A stretch of 64,000 nucleotides of DNA from positions 798,811 through 862,810 of the forward strand of contig JXTB01000136.1 in assembly GCA_002914805.1 (NCBI GenBank), in the 5' to 3' direction. How positions within the stretch are numbered: position 1 is the stretch's first letter; every line of letters starts with the position of its first letter. Position numbers and translations under genes: made by a program. Source of the DNA: Parasponia andersonii. Lineage: Eukaryota > Streptophyta > Magnoliopsida > Rosales > Cannabaceae. Shown here in pieces: positions 35,914-48,700 of this stretch. The notes beneath the pieces were generated by a model. It worked only from the letters and a program-made list of their open reading frames with translations, was not told the DNA's origin and searched no databases.

Positions 35914-38168
35914 ATGGATAAACAAAGACTTGAAACCAATTTTGATGATTTTGAGTCCAACAGTGTTGACGTACCTATTGATGTTGATCTTGATGATGAG
36001 AATGATGGAACTGGTGGTGGTGTCGAGCAACAATTAAAGCGCAAGAGAAAGTTAACTTCCCAAGTGTGGAAATATTTTGAGATGCTTTCTGTGGGTCCTG
36101 ATAAAAAGCAAAAGGCTAAATGCAAGCTATGTAGAATGGAGAATTTTGTTGACAGTAAATATGGAACAGGTAATTTGAAAAGGCATATTGATTCATATGT
36201 TAGAAGAAATCATCATGATGTTGGCCAGTTATTGATATCTCAAGATAGTGGTTTACTTAGTCTTGGTGGATCTAAGTTTGATGTTGAGAAGTTTCGTAAT
36301 ATGGTCACACAAGCTATTGTTATGCATGACTTGCCTTTTAACTTTGTTGAATATGAGGGTATAAGATCAATATTTAGTTATCTGTATCCTGCCATACAAC
36401 TAGTGTCACGAAACACTGCTAAAGCGGATACACTAAAGTTGTATAAAAAGGAAAGAGCATTAGTGAAGTCCATGTTAGAGGTAGCTCCTGGTAGAGCATC
36501 TTTCACATCAGATTTGTGGACCTCATTGACCAGTGATGGTTATTTGTATTTGACTTGCTATTACATAGATAAAAATTGGTGTTTATAAAAAAAGGTGTTG
36601 AGTTTTACTTTTATGCTTCTTCTATATAGTGGTTTGACATTGTCTGAAAAATTACATAGCTTGTTATGTGAATGGGGACTTGAAAGCAAAGTATTTAGTA
36701 TCACTTTAGACAATGCCGCATCTAATGATGTTTCCGTTGAGATTTTGCAACACCAATTGAATCTTAAGAGGACTGCTTGAATGTAATGGTGATCACTTTC
36801 ATATGCGATGTTGTGCTCATATTCTAAACTTGATTGTCCAAGAAGGATTGAAACAAATTGGTCCATCCATTCTCAAAATTAGAGAGGGTGCCAAATATAT
36901 CAAGGGATCTCAAGTGAGAAAATATAAATTTTTAGAATGTGTGAGCCTAGTGTCAGATGGTTGTAAGAGAGGGCTATGCCAAGATGTGTCTACTAGGTGG
37001 AACTCGACTTATCTCATGCTTCAAAGTGCTCTTTTCTATCGTAGGGCTTTTCAACATATGGAATTAAGTGATTCAAACTATAAGAATTGTCCTTCAAGAG
37101 AAGAGTGGGAGAAAGTTGAGAAGATTAGTTCATTTTTGAGAGTGTTTTATGATGCTACTCTCATGATCCCTGCACAAAATATCCTACTGCCAACTTATAC
37201 TTTCCTGCAATTTATATGTGTTATGTGGCATTAAAAGAACATAAAGAGGGGGAGGATGAGTGCTTGAGTACTGTAGCTAACAAGATGTGGACAAAATTAA
37301 ACAAGTATTGGGCTGAATTTAGTATAACTTTGGCTATAGTAGTTATTCTAGATCCTCGTTATAAGCTGAATTGTATTCATTTTTGCTACAAGAAAGTCTA
37401 TGGAGAGGATTCTCTTGAGTATTTTCATGTTATGAACAAATTAGAAACTTTGTTTGCGGAATACAAAACAAAATCTACTCAAGTTCAACATTCTTCAACA
37501 CCTACCCCTCTATAAAAGAAAAGTGACAAGACTAAACCCTCAATAGATGATACTGATGCTACAATGAAAGTATTTAAGGTAATTTTTTTTTAGCATTGTT
37601 TTTCTTTCTTTCTTTTTCTTTTTTTCTCTTTAGCATTGTTCTTCAATTGCATTTTATTCTTTATGCTTTTTTTTTTAAATGTTTAATATTTAGTGATATA
37701 GGAATTTGATGATATATCAAGTGATGAATTGGCCAAATGCATGCAAAAATCTCAATTGGAGCTCTATTTAGATGAGTCGAGAATGGCTCGGAATGTTACG
37801 TTAGATGTCCTTACTTTTTGGAAGTCTAATCAATTCCGTTATCCGGAGCTCGCTGCTATAGCTCGCGATATCTTGAGTATTCCAGTTTCTACAGTTGCTT
37901 CTGAAGCGTCATTTAGTGTGGGGGGACGTGTGCTTGACTAGTATCGTACCTCACTTAAACCTGATACGATGGAGGCAATTATTTGCTTAAGAGATTGGAT
38001 GCATGGAGACAAAGGTAAATTATTATCTCGTTATTTCTTTCTAAAAATTACTATTTTTATTATTTGTTTGCTGATTCATTGTTTTTTTTTAATCTTTGAT
38101 TTAGATAAATTTGAGGATGATTTAAATGATGTCACCCAAGATGTATTCAAGTTGAGCATGAATGAAGA
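35914..38168 (+). pseudogene. BED zinc-finger hAT transposase pseudogene
   Basis: From ATG 35914: an acidic N-terminus, then a BED-type zinc finger (VWKYFEM...CKLCRM...GTGNLKRHID, residues about 48-92), then the RNase H-like hAT core (SFTSDLWTSLTSDGYLYLT, ending at TAA 36586-36588). The frame resumes in pieces: TLDNAASND near 36707, MRCCAHILNLIVQEG near 36803, DVSTRWNSTYLML near 36984, and LDPRYKL near 37351. After an intron (donor 37579, acceptor ending 37701) comes the hAT dimerisation domain (LDVLTFWKSN...PVSTVASEASFSVGGRVLD), then TAG 37939-37941, continuing to an N at 38169. Stops near 36586, 36778, 37513 and 37939 plus frame changes near 36590, 36780 and 37220 show it is dead. Domain order is that of plant RICESLEEPER/DAYSLEEPER-like hAT transposases. 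Confidence 0.9.
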
Positions 38169-39053
38169 NTTATATTCCCCAAGTTATCTCATAAAATTTG
38201 TGTTGTTTTCATTGAGAGCTGTTTTTTTATTTCTGTAAATTTTCTGACATTTTTTTTTTTTTTTTTTTTTTTTTTCCATATTGTGCGATGAGACTTGTCT
38301 TTGTCTTTGAGATTTATGTGCTAAACATATATATGATGAAACTTAAGTTCTAAGTTTGATCTGCATCGTTAGGACTATAATGTTATGTGTGTGTGTATTT
38401 TATGTTATATTTTGGACTTTTGGTTTGGATTGTAGATGTCGAGAGTATTATGTTATATGTGTTTTGGATTGTTGATGTTAATACATTTATGTTGTTATTA
38501 TATGTGTGCTGATTTGAGAGACTATTTATTTTAGTTTGATAGCTTTTAGTTGTTGTGGATCTTGTATTTTATTAGATGTATTAGTTAACAAGTTAATTTT
38601 GTTATACATGTCATTATGTTTGGAAATGTGAAGTTGTGATTTGTGAACTTAGTTAGGTTAAATAGGTTATTACAGGTTATATTAGAAATGTTTAAATAGG
38701 TCCACATATTAAGTTTAGTGGGTTATATTTGACAGGTTAACTTATATAAGAATGTTTATTATAAATAAGTGAAATTCGATATAAACAGATTAAACATGTC
38801 ATAAATAGGTTAAATTTGACCTAAACAGGTTAATAGGTCGTGTTAGGTAGAACACGACCTGAATAAGACACGATTAAATAACGTGTTAAATGTGTCGTGT
38901 CACGGGTGACCTGTTTAATTAGCAGGTCGTGTACGAGTTCACAAATAATGACACGATTAATAAACGTGTCGTGTTCGGGTTGGATAAATACTCTTTATAC
39001 ACGTGTCTCGACACGACACGATTATGACACGACAACACGAAATGCCACCCCTA

Positions 39054-39061
39054 AGTGTTAT
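39054..39061. repeat. Right target-site duplication of hAT element
   Basis: AGTGTTAT follows the right terminus CCACCCCTA; partner of 34202-34209. Confidence 0.7.
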
Positions 39062-41035
39062 TCGTTGTAGTATGTTTTTCATATGCATATCTCATACCAT
39101 ATTTATATTATGCTCATGCCCGTGCTAAGCTCATTTCGTACTATATTTATTGAGCTCAAAATTAGAATTAATGGCTAATTTCTGTTTGACATTTAAAATT
39201 AGTCGAATAAATGAACAAATCTTTATATCACTTTAGGTGTGAGACTTTATATTTTAATTTTCATTTGGTGGTTGTTCCAATCTAGAATTATTAGTATTAA
39301 TTATTTATGATTTCGTAATTTATAAGAGTAGTCATGCAAGATTGTTAAGTTAAAATATAATATCCTTCTAAATATAGATCTTGCTGTACTTGAGTCACAT
39401 TCGTAGCCAATGTAATATCGTGTTGTGCTAACTCGCAGTACTTTAAAATATGAGCTGGGATAGTCTAAATTTAGGTCTTTGGCAGATATTTTCGTGTCGT
39501 ACCGCATGTCTAACGGTAACGGGTGGCAGGCCCATTTGACATCTTTCGGTGGCCGCCATTAGAGTAATTAATTGAGCTTAAATTGTTGTACATGAAATAA
39601 TTATAATTATATGAAGGGAATCTTATATGAACTTATTATCAAAACAAAAACCCACTTTTGCTAGGCGCATATTTTTACAGTTGATCAATCGGAATAGGTT
39701 CTATAGGCTTATTATTTGTTGAACCTGCAGCCCCACCCAAAAAACGTTGAGTTGTGATTTTCCAACTCACCCAATCCACATGGGCTCAGGAATTGTAGGC
39801 ATAATTTAGTGGTAAATACATTTTCTCTTGGAATAATTCGAGAGTTTCTATTTCAAATCCTCGTTTCGTATTTTCTGATTTTTATTTGGGTAGCTCTTTT
39901 ATTATTTTTTATTTTTCTCTCCACTCTCATCTTTAATTAATTTTTTATATGTAGAAATACTTTTATATAAAATGACATAAATACACACTTAAAATGTTAC
40001 ATTATAACCTTATTCTTGTCACACCCTCAAAAATAATACAACTTAAGGCGCCATAAATTTTAGGACACAAAATTTATAAAATAAATCCAATCACAATCAT
40101 AAATCTTAAAATTAATTTGGCATTAGCACCAATTATTTCTCATTGTAATTCAATAATAAATTGGTAGAATGTGTTTCTAATATCTTTTTCTTTCGTTGCA
40201 TTTGCTCCTTTTGATTTTCCTTTGTTGCTTTGCTAATGAAGTCTTACTGATAAACGAACTAAAAGTCTAGAGAATAATATCCATAAATTAATAAGGTTTA
40301 GTTTTATTTTATTTTTCTTAAGACTTTATCTTTAATTATAAAGAATTGAAAAGATGTTTTATTCCTCATTACACATGTGCAGTTTCTAATATTTATATAT
40401 TTAATTATAGATATGTTATAATGTCAATTTTATTATTGTTCTTTGTCAAAATTTTTGATACGTGAAAAGGTTCCTTATTAGGAAAAAATAAATAGAATAC
40501 AATTTTGATGAAGAAATTACATGGAAGAAATTAAATGTTAATTCTCAAAATAATAAGGAAGAAATTATTACATAGGTGGGAAAGAAACTTTTCATAGAGG
40601 ATATTTTCAACATTTTCAGAATTAATAAGAATTTAAGAGGTGTGAAAAGATAAAATCATAAGATTTTAAAATTTATTAAAGGGTATTTTTAGGAGAGGAC
40701 GGTGAGAGAAAAAAGGATAATACTATATTATACCAATAATGCTAATACTAAAATAACATATTAATTTGTCATTAAATAATTTTAATTAATAAAATAAACG
40801 AGATCCGTCTAAAATTTAATTATAATTAATCCGACACGTATTCCTGATACATAATAATAGAGTCGCTTTTTTATTTTTCCTCTTAACATGTTCAAATAAA
40901 ATAGGGAAAAAAAAAACATAATAGTTATCGATAAAACGACCGTTTGTAGTTGTACCATCCTGGCACTCGATATCCAATAAATATCGAAGAAGGGTGTGGC
41001 GCTCGGTCCTGAACTGGACTGGGGGATTGGAAGAA
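39062..41035. other. Intergenic DNA and upstream region of the glutaredoxin-like gene
   Basis: AT-rich without recognised genes. 39797-39890 contains a weakly tRNA-like stretch (TTTAGTGGTAAATAC ... TTTCAAATCCT) that could be a SINE relic. The last 100 bp before the ATG at 41036 become GC-balanced, as expected for a gene 5' end; no TATA box is certain. Confidence 0.5.
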
Positions 41036-44000
41036 ATGGCGATTTACGCTGCGGTGGCTGTGGGAAGACCCACCTCTGGTTTGTTCCTAACAAGCTATAA
41101 AGCTAGGTGGGTCTTTACTCCTTCGGCTCTTTCTTATTCATCCTCCTCTTCTTCTTCCTCCTTTTCAAGAAAGCTGGTCCTTTACTCAAAGCCCGGTTGC
41201 TGTTTGTGCGATGGCCTCAAAGAAAAACTTCAGGCTGCGTTCTTATTGGCTGGCCCAGACTCTCTTCACGACGTTGATTTACAGGTACCATTTTCAATCT
41301 TTAACGGGGTTGTAATTTGTTTATGAATAATGTTTGAGTTTAACTTCAAATTGGGTTGTTGGGTTTTGTTCAGACTAGGGATATAACCACTAATCCTGAT
41401 TGGGAAAAGGCTTACCAGTATGAGATACCTGTATTGGCCAAAGTGCTCTCTAATGGAACAGAGGTTAGTTTTGTGTTTTTTTGGGCTTTGGTAGTATTTT
41501 ACTCATTACCTCTTTCAAGTCTTGCTTTTGTATTGAGAAAGGCTTTAGTGGGAGCAATTTGTAGTTGTACTAACCTCCTTTAGTGTTTATTTATTTCAAT
41601 TTGGTTTTGAGGGTTCTGTTTTGCCTATAAGAATTAAGATGTTAGAAGAATCTAAAACTGACCTTAGACGGTTAGTTATAGCCTATCTGTTTAACCATTG
41701 TACTTGTTAGCTATTTTTGGAGCAACACCTTTTTACTACAAAACCTTGGAACGGGAACCACTAGTTGTTTAAAACGAAAACACACTCGAAATGAAGTTTA
41801 ACAATCCGTGATTTTTAGGAAATGTAAGTGAAAAATAGGCTGTTCTTTTTGTGTTGGAATCTAAGGTGGTTGGTGCTTAGAGAATGACCAACGTGGTAGT
41901 ATAGCTATTGCCTTGAGTTTGTAAATATGTTGGCATTCAGTGAAGGAGCACGCGAGAGGCTCTACCTTGCTGATTTTCTTTTATATAGTTATTATATAAA
42001 GTTATAACTTTTCTGAGGCATATACCTTGATGAATTGAAATATGGACTTGGACTTAAATAATTTTCTCTGAACCGTTATCCGAGTTTCAATATGTGTTTG
42101 TCGATTATAACATTCATAGCCCATATAAATGTAGCTTCACAACATTAATGATTTTAATTTCAAGAGCTAAATGACTATTCAAGGATTGTTGTTCATTTCT
42201 AGACCAATCTAACCAAAGAAGATCATCGTAGGTGTTCATAATGATCTCAGTTTCCATTTACCCAAGATTGTAGGACAACTGTACTCCTCTTTGTGCCTTT
42301 TACTTTCTTATGGTATTCTTGATTGTATTTAGCTACTAGAGCCACAATCTTGGAACGCCTACATATTTTTACATTCATTTGAGGTCGAACTAATTCTCAG
42401 CTTCCGCCTACATATTTATGTTTGGGGATCTTTTCCTGGAACATCTGTGTAATGATTAGGAAACTATAAGGTAGCAAAGTTCCTTTATTTCCACTGACTT
42501 GTATCGGTATATTTTGCTATCTTGAATTTGCTATTTATGGCTATTGATAATTTATAGGAGTGGGTTTCCTTCCTTTATAGAGGTTTTTGATCCCGAAAAT
42601 CACTTTATTCAATCAGCTTAAAGTCTTCCCTTCACCTCTGTCAGCAATGGGATCGTAATAGAGAGGTCCTGCACGGTCCATTACAGCCAACTTTACCTCA
42701 TCATTCTTTTGTATTTGATAAGTGAGAGATATAACATAGGTAAATCTTGATTAATCCTTCTCTGTAATCTGTTTTTTTTTTTTTTTCTTAACACAATTTT
42801 TTGTTTTTTATTAAAATTTTTCCTTTGGCTCATTTCTAATATTTCATGTTAAGTTATCACCTTGACACTAATTTTTATCATAACATCTCCGATCAGATAA
42901 TGTGATACATATAATGATGCAGCAAAGGAGCTATACGCGCTTCCNGTTATGAAAGATGGCATGTGCTTGCTTATGGAAAAGGACATAGTGGTGTTTTAAA
43001 TTTGAAAAAAGGTTTTTGGTTCTATTAAGTGGTTTCTTTCAGGTGGTTGCCTACACAGTATGCAAGTAATCTCACTTTTTGAGGGTCCTGAGTTCGAATT
43101 TTCACTCTCCTAAGCCTAAAAAAAAGGGAAAAAAAAAGGTGGATTCTTTCAGGTTAAGAATAGAAAGGTAAAATGTAATCAATTGTTTCAAGCCATTAAA
43201 AGTTCATAAAAGCTTTCTAGTTCCATACTAAAGTTTTCAACCGATATACTATTCTGATTGACTCTGCTATTCAAAACTTAAAAGTCTATTCTAACTGTAT
43301 GTACACTTACTTCAAGAACATTAGGGGCATTTTTACTAATCCGAAATGGTAATATGGAGGAATCAGGACAAGAAGTACTAATAATTGGAGTTAAGCATTC
43401 CAACAAAGTGGTTACTACACTATTGTCAATCAGGGAAAAAAAGAAGAAGAATAAAAAAAAACCTGAATCCCATGAATCCCATTATTCAGTTTTGTAAACT
43501 TTGAAGGGAAGTCAAAAATTAGTTTGTCAACCAAAATGTACCCAACATGGCTTTATACATATATATGGCGTTGGAGAAAAGGCATATTTTTCCTTGCAGA
43601 TAAATTGTGAAAATGTCCTCAACTTGTTGCAGTTTCTCTATCTTTTGTCACTCTCTTATTGCATGAAAAATGACAAACTAATTAAATGGCGTGAAGGCTG
43701 AAGTGTACAATTTTAAGCAGTATAGTCTGATAAATTTCCTCGTAATATATGTTTTCCATTTATTCTATTCATCTGAAGCGCATAGTTTTGTTTTTAGTCA
43801 TCTCGGTAAGTTACTTAACTGTACTAAATTATATCGATATTGTTTCAATTATCAATAATTTTCAACCGACCTTGTACACGAAAATATCCATTCTTGTGGT
43901 GGTATAATTTCATTTGAGGTGATTAAATTTTGTTGCTAGGAATTGTTCATAAGTTCCCCTTGCATGTGCCAATAATTAGTTCCAAATCCATAGAGCTGTT

Positions 44001-45788
44001 TATTCCATATTGACTGCTAGGACTGCTCGCTGAATGTTTTTGGATGGAGTTTTTGCTAAAATAGTGAATCTCTAGCCCATGTCAGGCTTAGACATAGATC
44101 TTTTTAGCATTCGATATGTAGCAAATACAGCGTTGTATCACAATGATCTGGGAAATTTTGTTGATACCAAACGAGCTTGTTCGGGATGATTATATATCAA
44201 TGTTTTAAAATTCCCCTGTTATAAATGCAAACTTACCTATTTTGGATTCTGCTTGGAAACCTGAGCTCCTAAAGCTTTAGGTTAAAAGCACAAGAAAAAA
44301 ATTGGTTCTGTAAGAGAAAGTGCTTCCCAATAATCTCTAATTCCAAATATTCCTTTATTACATGAACATATTTAATTTCGTTTCATATACAAGTAGATGG
44401 TTCAACTAGGTCTGTTAAACATGAAAAACTTTAAGTAACACAGTGGCTTAGTGGATGGGCTTTATGACGCACTTGATTATGTCTGGTACAAAGAGAGGGC
44501 TTCAGAACTAATAATGTCTGGAAGTTAGTTTTGTGTGTGAGCACTTAGTTGGATCTTGCTAAACAGAGTAAGTTTGTAAGGATAATTAGTGTCTAGACTA
44601 TTTCCTGCTTACGGCATGGGAGATAAGCCCAGCCCAAACAGTCAACGTAAGAGGTTATTTTCGTAGATCAATGTTTGGTGACTAGCAAACGTAAGTTCTT
44701 CTTGCACATTCTTGGAAGTTCAGACCTTTTCTTGAACTAGTCTTGGAAACCCCATTACCAAATTGACCTTGGTTTACGTTTCAAATTCTTGCTTTTCTTG
44801 TAGCATCCTATTAAACCAACACCCATTTCCTCCCCCAAAGTGCACCCTTGCAGCTTCCAAATTTTTTTTGGTTATGTTTATTGGTTTCATAGATATTCAT
44901 TGCTCTCAAGTTCCAGTTGATTAACCAGGATTCCAGGTTCTGTAATCAGTTGCACTCTTTTCTCATAGACTTAAATTGGGAGGTTGTTTACACATGAATA
45001 AGAATTATGGCTCTTCATTAAGGTTTAAAATTTCATTTGGTACGTAACTATTCACATCGTGTGATTTTATTTGCATGGCATATTTGCTCACACCCTGTTG
45101 AGAATGCCTTCTGAAAGTAGCAGGATACATATGCAACTTGTCTCGTAATCACAAATCATTTCTTTTTGGTCAGTCTTTCCTTGATTGCATAGATATTATT
45201 GTATTACCATTCTTATTATTTATTTTTATTATAATTTTTTTCTTCTGTTGGTTTGCTTTTTGACCCGTCCATGATTGCAAGTTTATGGTTCCAGTACAGG
45301 TCCTTCATGTAAACTTTGGTCAAATGTTTTCTTATCAATTAAACCATGTGCACCAATTGATATAGCTCTGGTTGACAATCACATCAATAAACTTTATCCA
45401 ACATTTTTTTGGATTTTCTGTAAAGCAACCTGTTGTGCTAGAAGCGTCTCCAGTTTTCCTACCTTTTTTCTTTGTTTTTATTAGGATGTCTAGGGTGAAC
45501 ATTGTTTTAGTTGCTTTCCTTTTCCTCGCCCTGTAATTTAAATCATTTACGTTTTTCTATTTATTTGTTTATTATTATTATTATTTTTATTATTATTATT
45601 TTTTGCAGCATTGGCTTGAAAAGAAGTTGAAAAACATATGTGCATTTTTTTTTTCGTATAGACCTCATTCTAAGTTTCTTTCTCTTACAAAACAGTAATC
45701 CCTGTGTCAGGTAACTCTACCGAGGTTATCTCCTCGTCTCGGAGTGGAGCTCGTACACAAGAAAATAGCTGCAGCATTGAAAGAATAA
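41036..45788 (+). CDS. Glutaredoxin-like (DUF836) thioredoxin-fold protein, three exons, probably organelle-targeted
   Basis: Exons 41036-41284, 41374-41463 and 45711-45788 join in frame (GT-AG introns of 89 bp and 4.2 kb) to give 138 residues. Residues 1 to about 45 are rich in Ser, Ala and basic residues with few acids, like a plastid or mitochondrial transit peptide. RKLVLYSKPGCCLCDGLKEK then opens a thioredoxin fold with a CCLC redox-type motif, followed by YQYEIPVLAKV, which includes the conserved cis-Pro segment, and a C-terminal RLSPRLGVELVHKKIAAAL. This matches the small glutaredoxin-like family (DUF836; yeast YDR286C-like) found across eukaryotes; its substrate is unknown. Exon 3 was recognised from sequence only, as it is too short to show as a long open frame. 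No stop or frameshift was found. An in-frame GTG/TTG-type extension exists upstream, but ATG 41036 precedes the transit-like sequence and is preferred. Confidence 0.9.
41464..45710. other. Large intron 2 of the glutaredoxin-like gene
   Basis: No gene or clear transposon was recognised in these 4.2 kb. It contains an N at 42945, T and A runs near 42771-42787 and 43127-43137, an (ATT)n-like tract near 45571-45604, and a weak SINE-like stretch near 43040-43115 (GTTGCCTACACAG ... GAGTTCGAATTTT). Its size compared with intron 1 suggests old insertions. Confidence 0.55.
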
Positions 45789-48700
45789 GATTAGAAGACA
45801 ATTTTGGTTTACCAGAACTTATTTCTTGGGTAAGAAGGATAATCCTATGCATGGTCAAATTTTATGGCCTACTTTGTATGAATGACTGGATCACAATTTG
45901 CTTTTCTTTTTCCCATACCTTAGTTTATTCCTCTAAAATAAATTTCTAACACTTCTGAAACCATTACTTCAAATCAAAACATCTCAATTGACTGTCATTA
46001 CTGTTTTTGCTTTGACCCGCAATTCTTGTTCCTCCCTTTTAGTTGTTCCCCCACCCCAACCTTTTTTTTCTCTCTCTTTTGACCATAATTGACCACTGAA
46101 GGAGTTGGAAAGTGATGATTCAAAGATAGTGGACCCAGTGATGTTAGTTTTCATGCATGTTTGGGGTAAAAAAAGCATTTCAACATAAATGACACCCGTT
46201 GAGGATAGGAGTCATGGAAGCTCTTTCAACTCCATTAACTTTGTATTCTTTTGTTTGTTAATTGCACACTGCAGTGAAGAAAAGAATCCTCCTAGCACAC
46301 AAACTTATTACACATTTGGAATACAACACATGTTTACGTAGTGACCATTTTTGTTGGGGGTAACAAGTTGAAAAATTGAAGAACAAAAGTGGGGTAATAT
46401 GAGAATATAGTTCGTATTTTTTGGCTTGCTTGCCTGTAAGGCTGTAACACACTGATATAGTACTAGGCCAAGTATTGCATTGCATGCACATATAGTTTAG
46501 GCAGTGAGATCAATGAAAATGACAACGTAACGGCATCTCTGCTTTCAACTTCAATAGTACGTGTTCATAGATGGTTAATAAAAAAAAAAAAAATTGGCGA
46601 CTGGCGTGATTGGCAATTCATTATCATCATTTTTATTACTTTATGTGGAGATACTTTGATTCACTTTTGTTGTTTGAACTTTTGGTACTTTAAAATTTAG
46701 ATAACTTTCTTGGACATGATTATAGCTCTAAAACAAAATATCCAAACTTTTAAGTAGTCCTAGAGCGCATCGGGGTCCACTTGAATTAACCGCTCAACTT
46801 AACTTACCTTGCTCTCGAACCTTTCTTTACTTTTTATTTCAATTTTGAGAAGATTTCGACATGATTTGTTTTAATAAAAAAATAACATCATTTAATATCA
46901 ATTTGTATTGCAAAATTTTTGCTATGATTGATTACAAGACCACCATGTAGCCTTACCTTACAATATTATCCCAACTTTCGTACACTTCCATTACCACCTC
47001 TTTTTGCAATAATTTTGTTGGTACAATCATGAACTTTGACGACGTTATTATTTAATTTGCATGTAAATCATGCAAGTTTCTTCCTCAAACATTTCCTAAA
47101 AGCTTCTCACTTTTTTTAGCGCACTCTTTTCTTTTTTGGATTTTTTATAGCTCTATTGATTGGGTTCTTTAAGCCACTCAAGATCATTTTCTCTAGTTTC
47201 TTTTATTTATTTATTTATTTTAAACCTTCTTCTTTGCTCACGTTAGCATATGATAATATGTCCGTAAATAATTTCAAGAAGTTGTGCCGGACACACTATA
47301 GTATCGTGGCCCCTTTTCTATTTGAAAAAAGAAAAGCAGGCTCTAATTTAGTAAAATTTTATCCCTACATTGTTTCGAAACTTTTTGGGCATGTATCTTT
47401 AAAGAAAGTACCGTATTGTATAAAGTGTGCTCCACTTTGGGATCTCTTTTTGCTTTTCGGAAAGAAGACATATTTTCTTTGCTTTAATATTCTTTTCACT
47501 TTATATCAACATAGTATTTACATTCTCGTACGTTTAAACATAGTAGTCTTCTGTCCTCATTTGAAGTCTTATCTTCATGAGTTGTCATATACTGGGCTGT
47601 TTTGTGTTAGGTCGAATGGAGAAGTGGAAGGCAGGAGAGTGGTGGATGGACTAGGAGATGGATTTGGGGTATGTTTGTTTGGTAAGAAGGATTTTAGAAA
47701 AGTAGTGGATGTATTTTAAATCCTCGATTTGAGATATTTTGAAACCTTCTAAATTGGAGAGATTTCAGGAGAGAAATACACATTTAAGTGGACTTTGAGT
47801 TATATTTACGTGATTACTCTTAAATTCATATCATAAAGGTAGGAATATAAGAATAGAATGGCAATTGTTCATATATAAAATATTCTCTTTCTTTTTCTTC
47901 CTTCCACCAAACAAATGGATTTTGGTCTTCTCTCTTTCTTCTTATACCAAATACGAGAAAAGTATTCTTGTTTGGCTAATATTTCCCTACTTAGGTAATG
48001 TAGCTTTCCTTCTTTCCCTGCCTACCAAATAGCAAATTATATTGGCAATGATTGTGGACACAACAAACTTAAAAGGAAACTAGCACACATGACATATCCG
48101 ATAGCCATTAGGTAGAATTTACCAAGTCGTTAGTTGATTCATCTAGTTTTGGCTTGTTTAACATGTTTTATCATGGAGTAATGATACATATCACCATGAT
48201 TGAACCATTAAATCTCATAAAAAATCAAATTGCAGTTCGTCCAAACTTGTTCAACCAAGTTGTGTTTCAGCACCGTCCGGTTACTTGGCTTTTATGTTTT
48301 GTTATATTACCGACATGGTATTTTCCTTTTAACATTCCACCTTCTCCTTTTTGCATATTTTATGCATGTATGGCAAGTTCTTATCGTCCATGTATGACGC
48401 CATTATAGTTCGTTGCTACAGAAGTACCATATTGAGACAAGTCGGATTTTATCCAATTAAGGGTCTTAGTCTGACAAACACGTCAATCGTGTCTGTCGGT
48501 GTACTTTGCAAAACCAACATTGCATCTATAGCTGAGTGAGTTTTGTATGGAACTACACAATAGTGTAACTTATTCTGTTACTACGGTTGATTCGTATTAC
48601 AGACACCTTGTAATCCTACGCTATAGTGACTTTTAGATACCGGGAAACCCAAGATTTTTGCTGAATCAATCATAGAGATGCGATTATTTTCTGACTGAAA

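Larger units (their letters stand above)
34210..39053 (+). mobile_element. hAT-superfamily DNA transposon (4.84 kb)
   Basis: The left terminus TAGGGGCGGCAATCC matches the reverse complement of the right terminus (TAGGGGTGGCATTTC). Both ends carry dense sub-terminal words such as CACGACACGATAACACGA, ACAGGTTAAA and ACACGATTA, a hallmark of hAT transposase-binding regions. The interior holds a BED/hAT transposase pseudogene on + with a non-coding first exon. Flanking 8-bp duplications are imperfect, which with the broken gene indicates an old insertion. Confidence 0.92.

Noticed and set aside
39797-39890. tRNA-like stretch
   Set aside because: Same reason: a single box-like word without a full tRNA or SINE structure.
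43040-43115. tRNA-like or SINE-like stretch
   Set aside because: A GTTCGAATT B-box-like word is present, but no cloverleaf, A box at the right distance, or target duplication could be seen.
47156-47719. 187-codon open frame on +
   Set aside because: It starts at a non-ATG codon in T-rich low-complexity DNA, has no recognisable domain, and ends inside a MITE-like stretch; probably chance.
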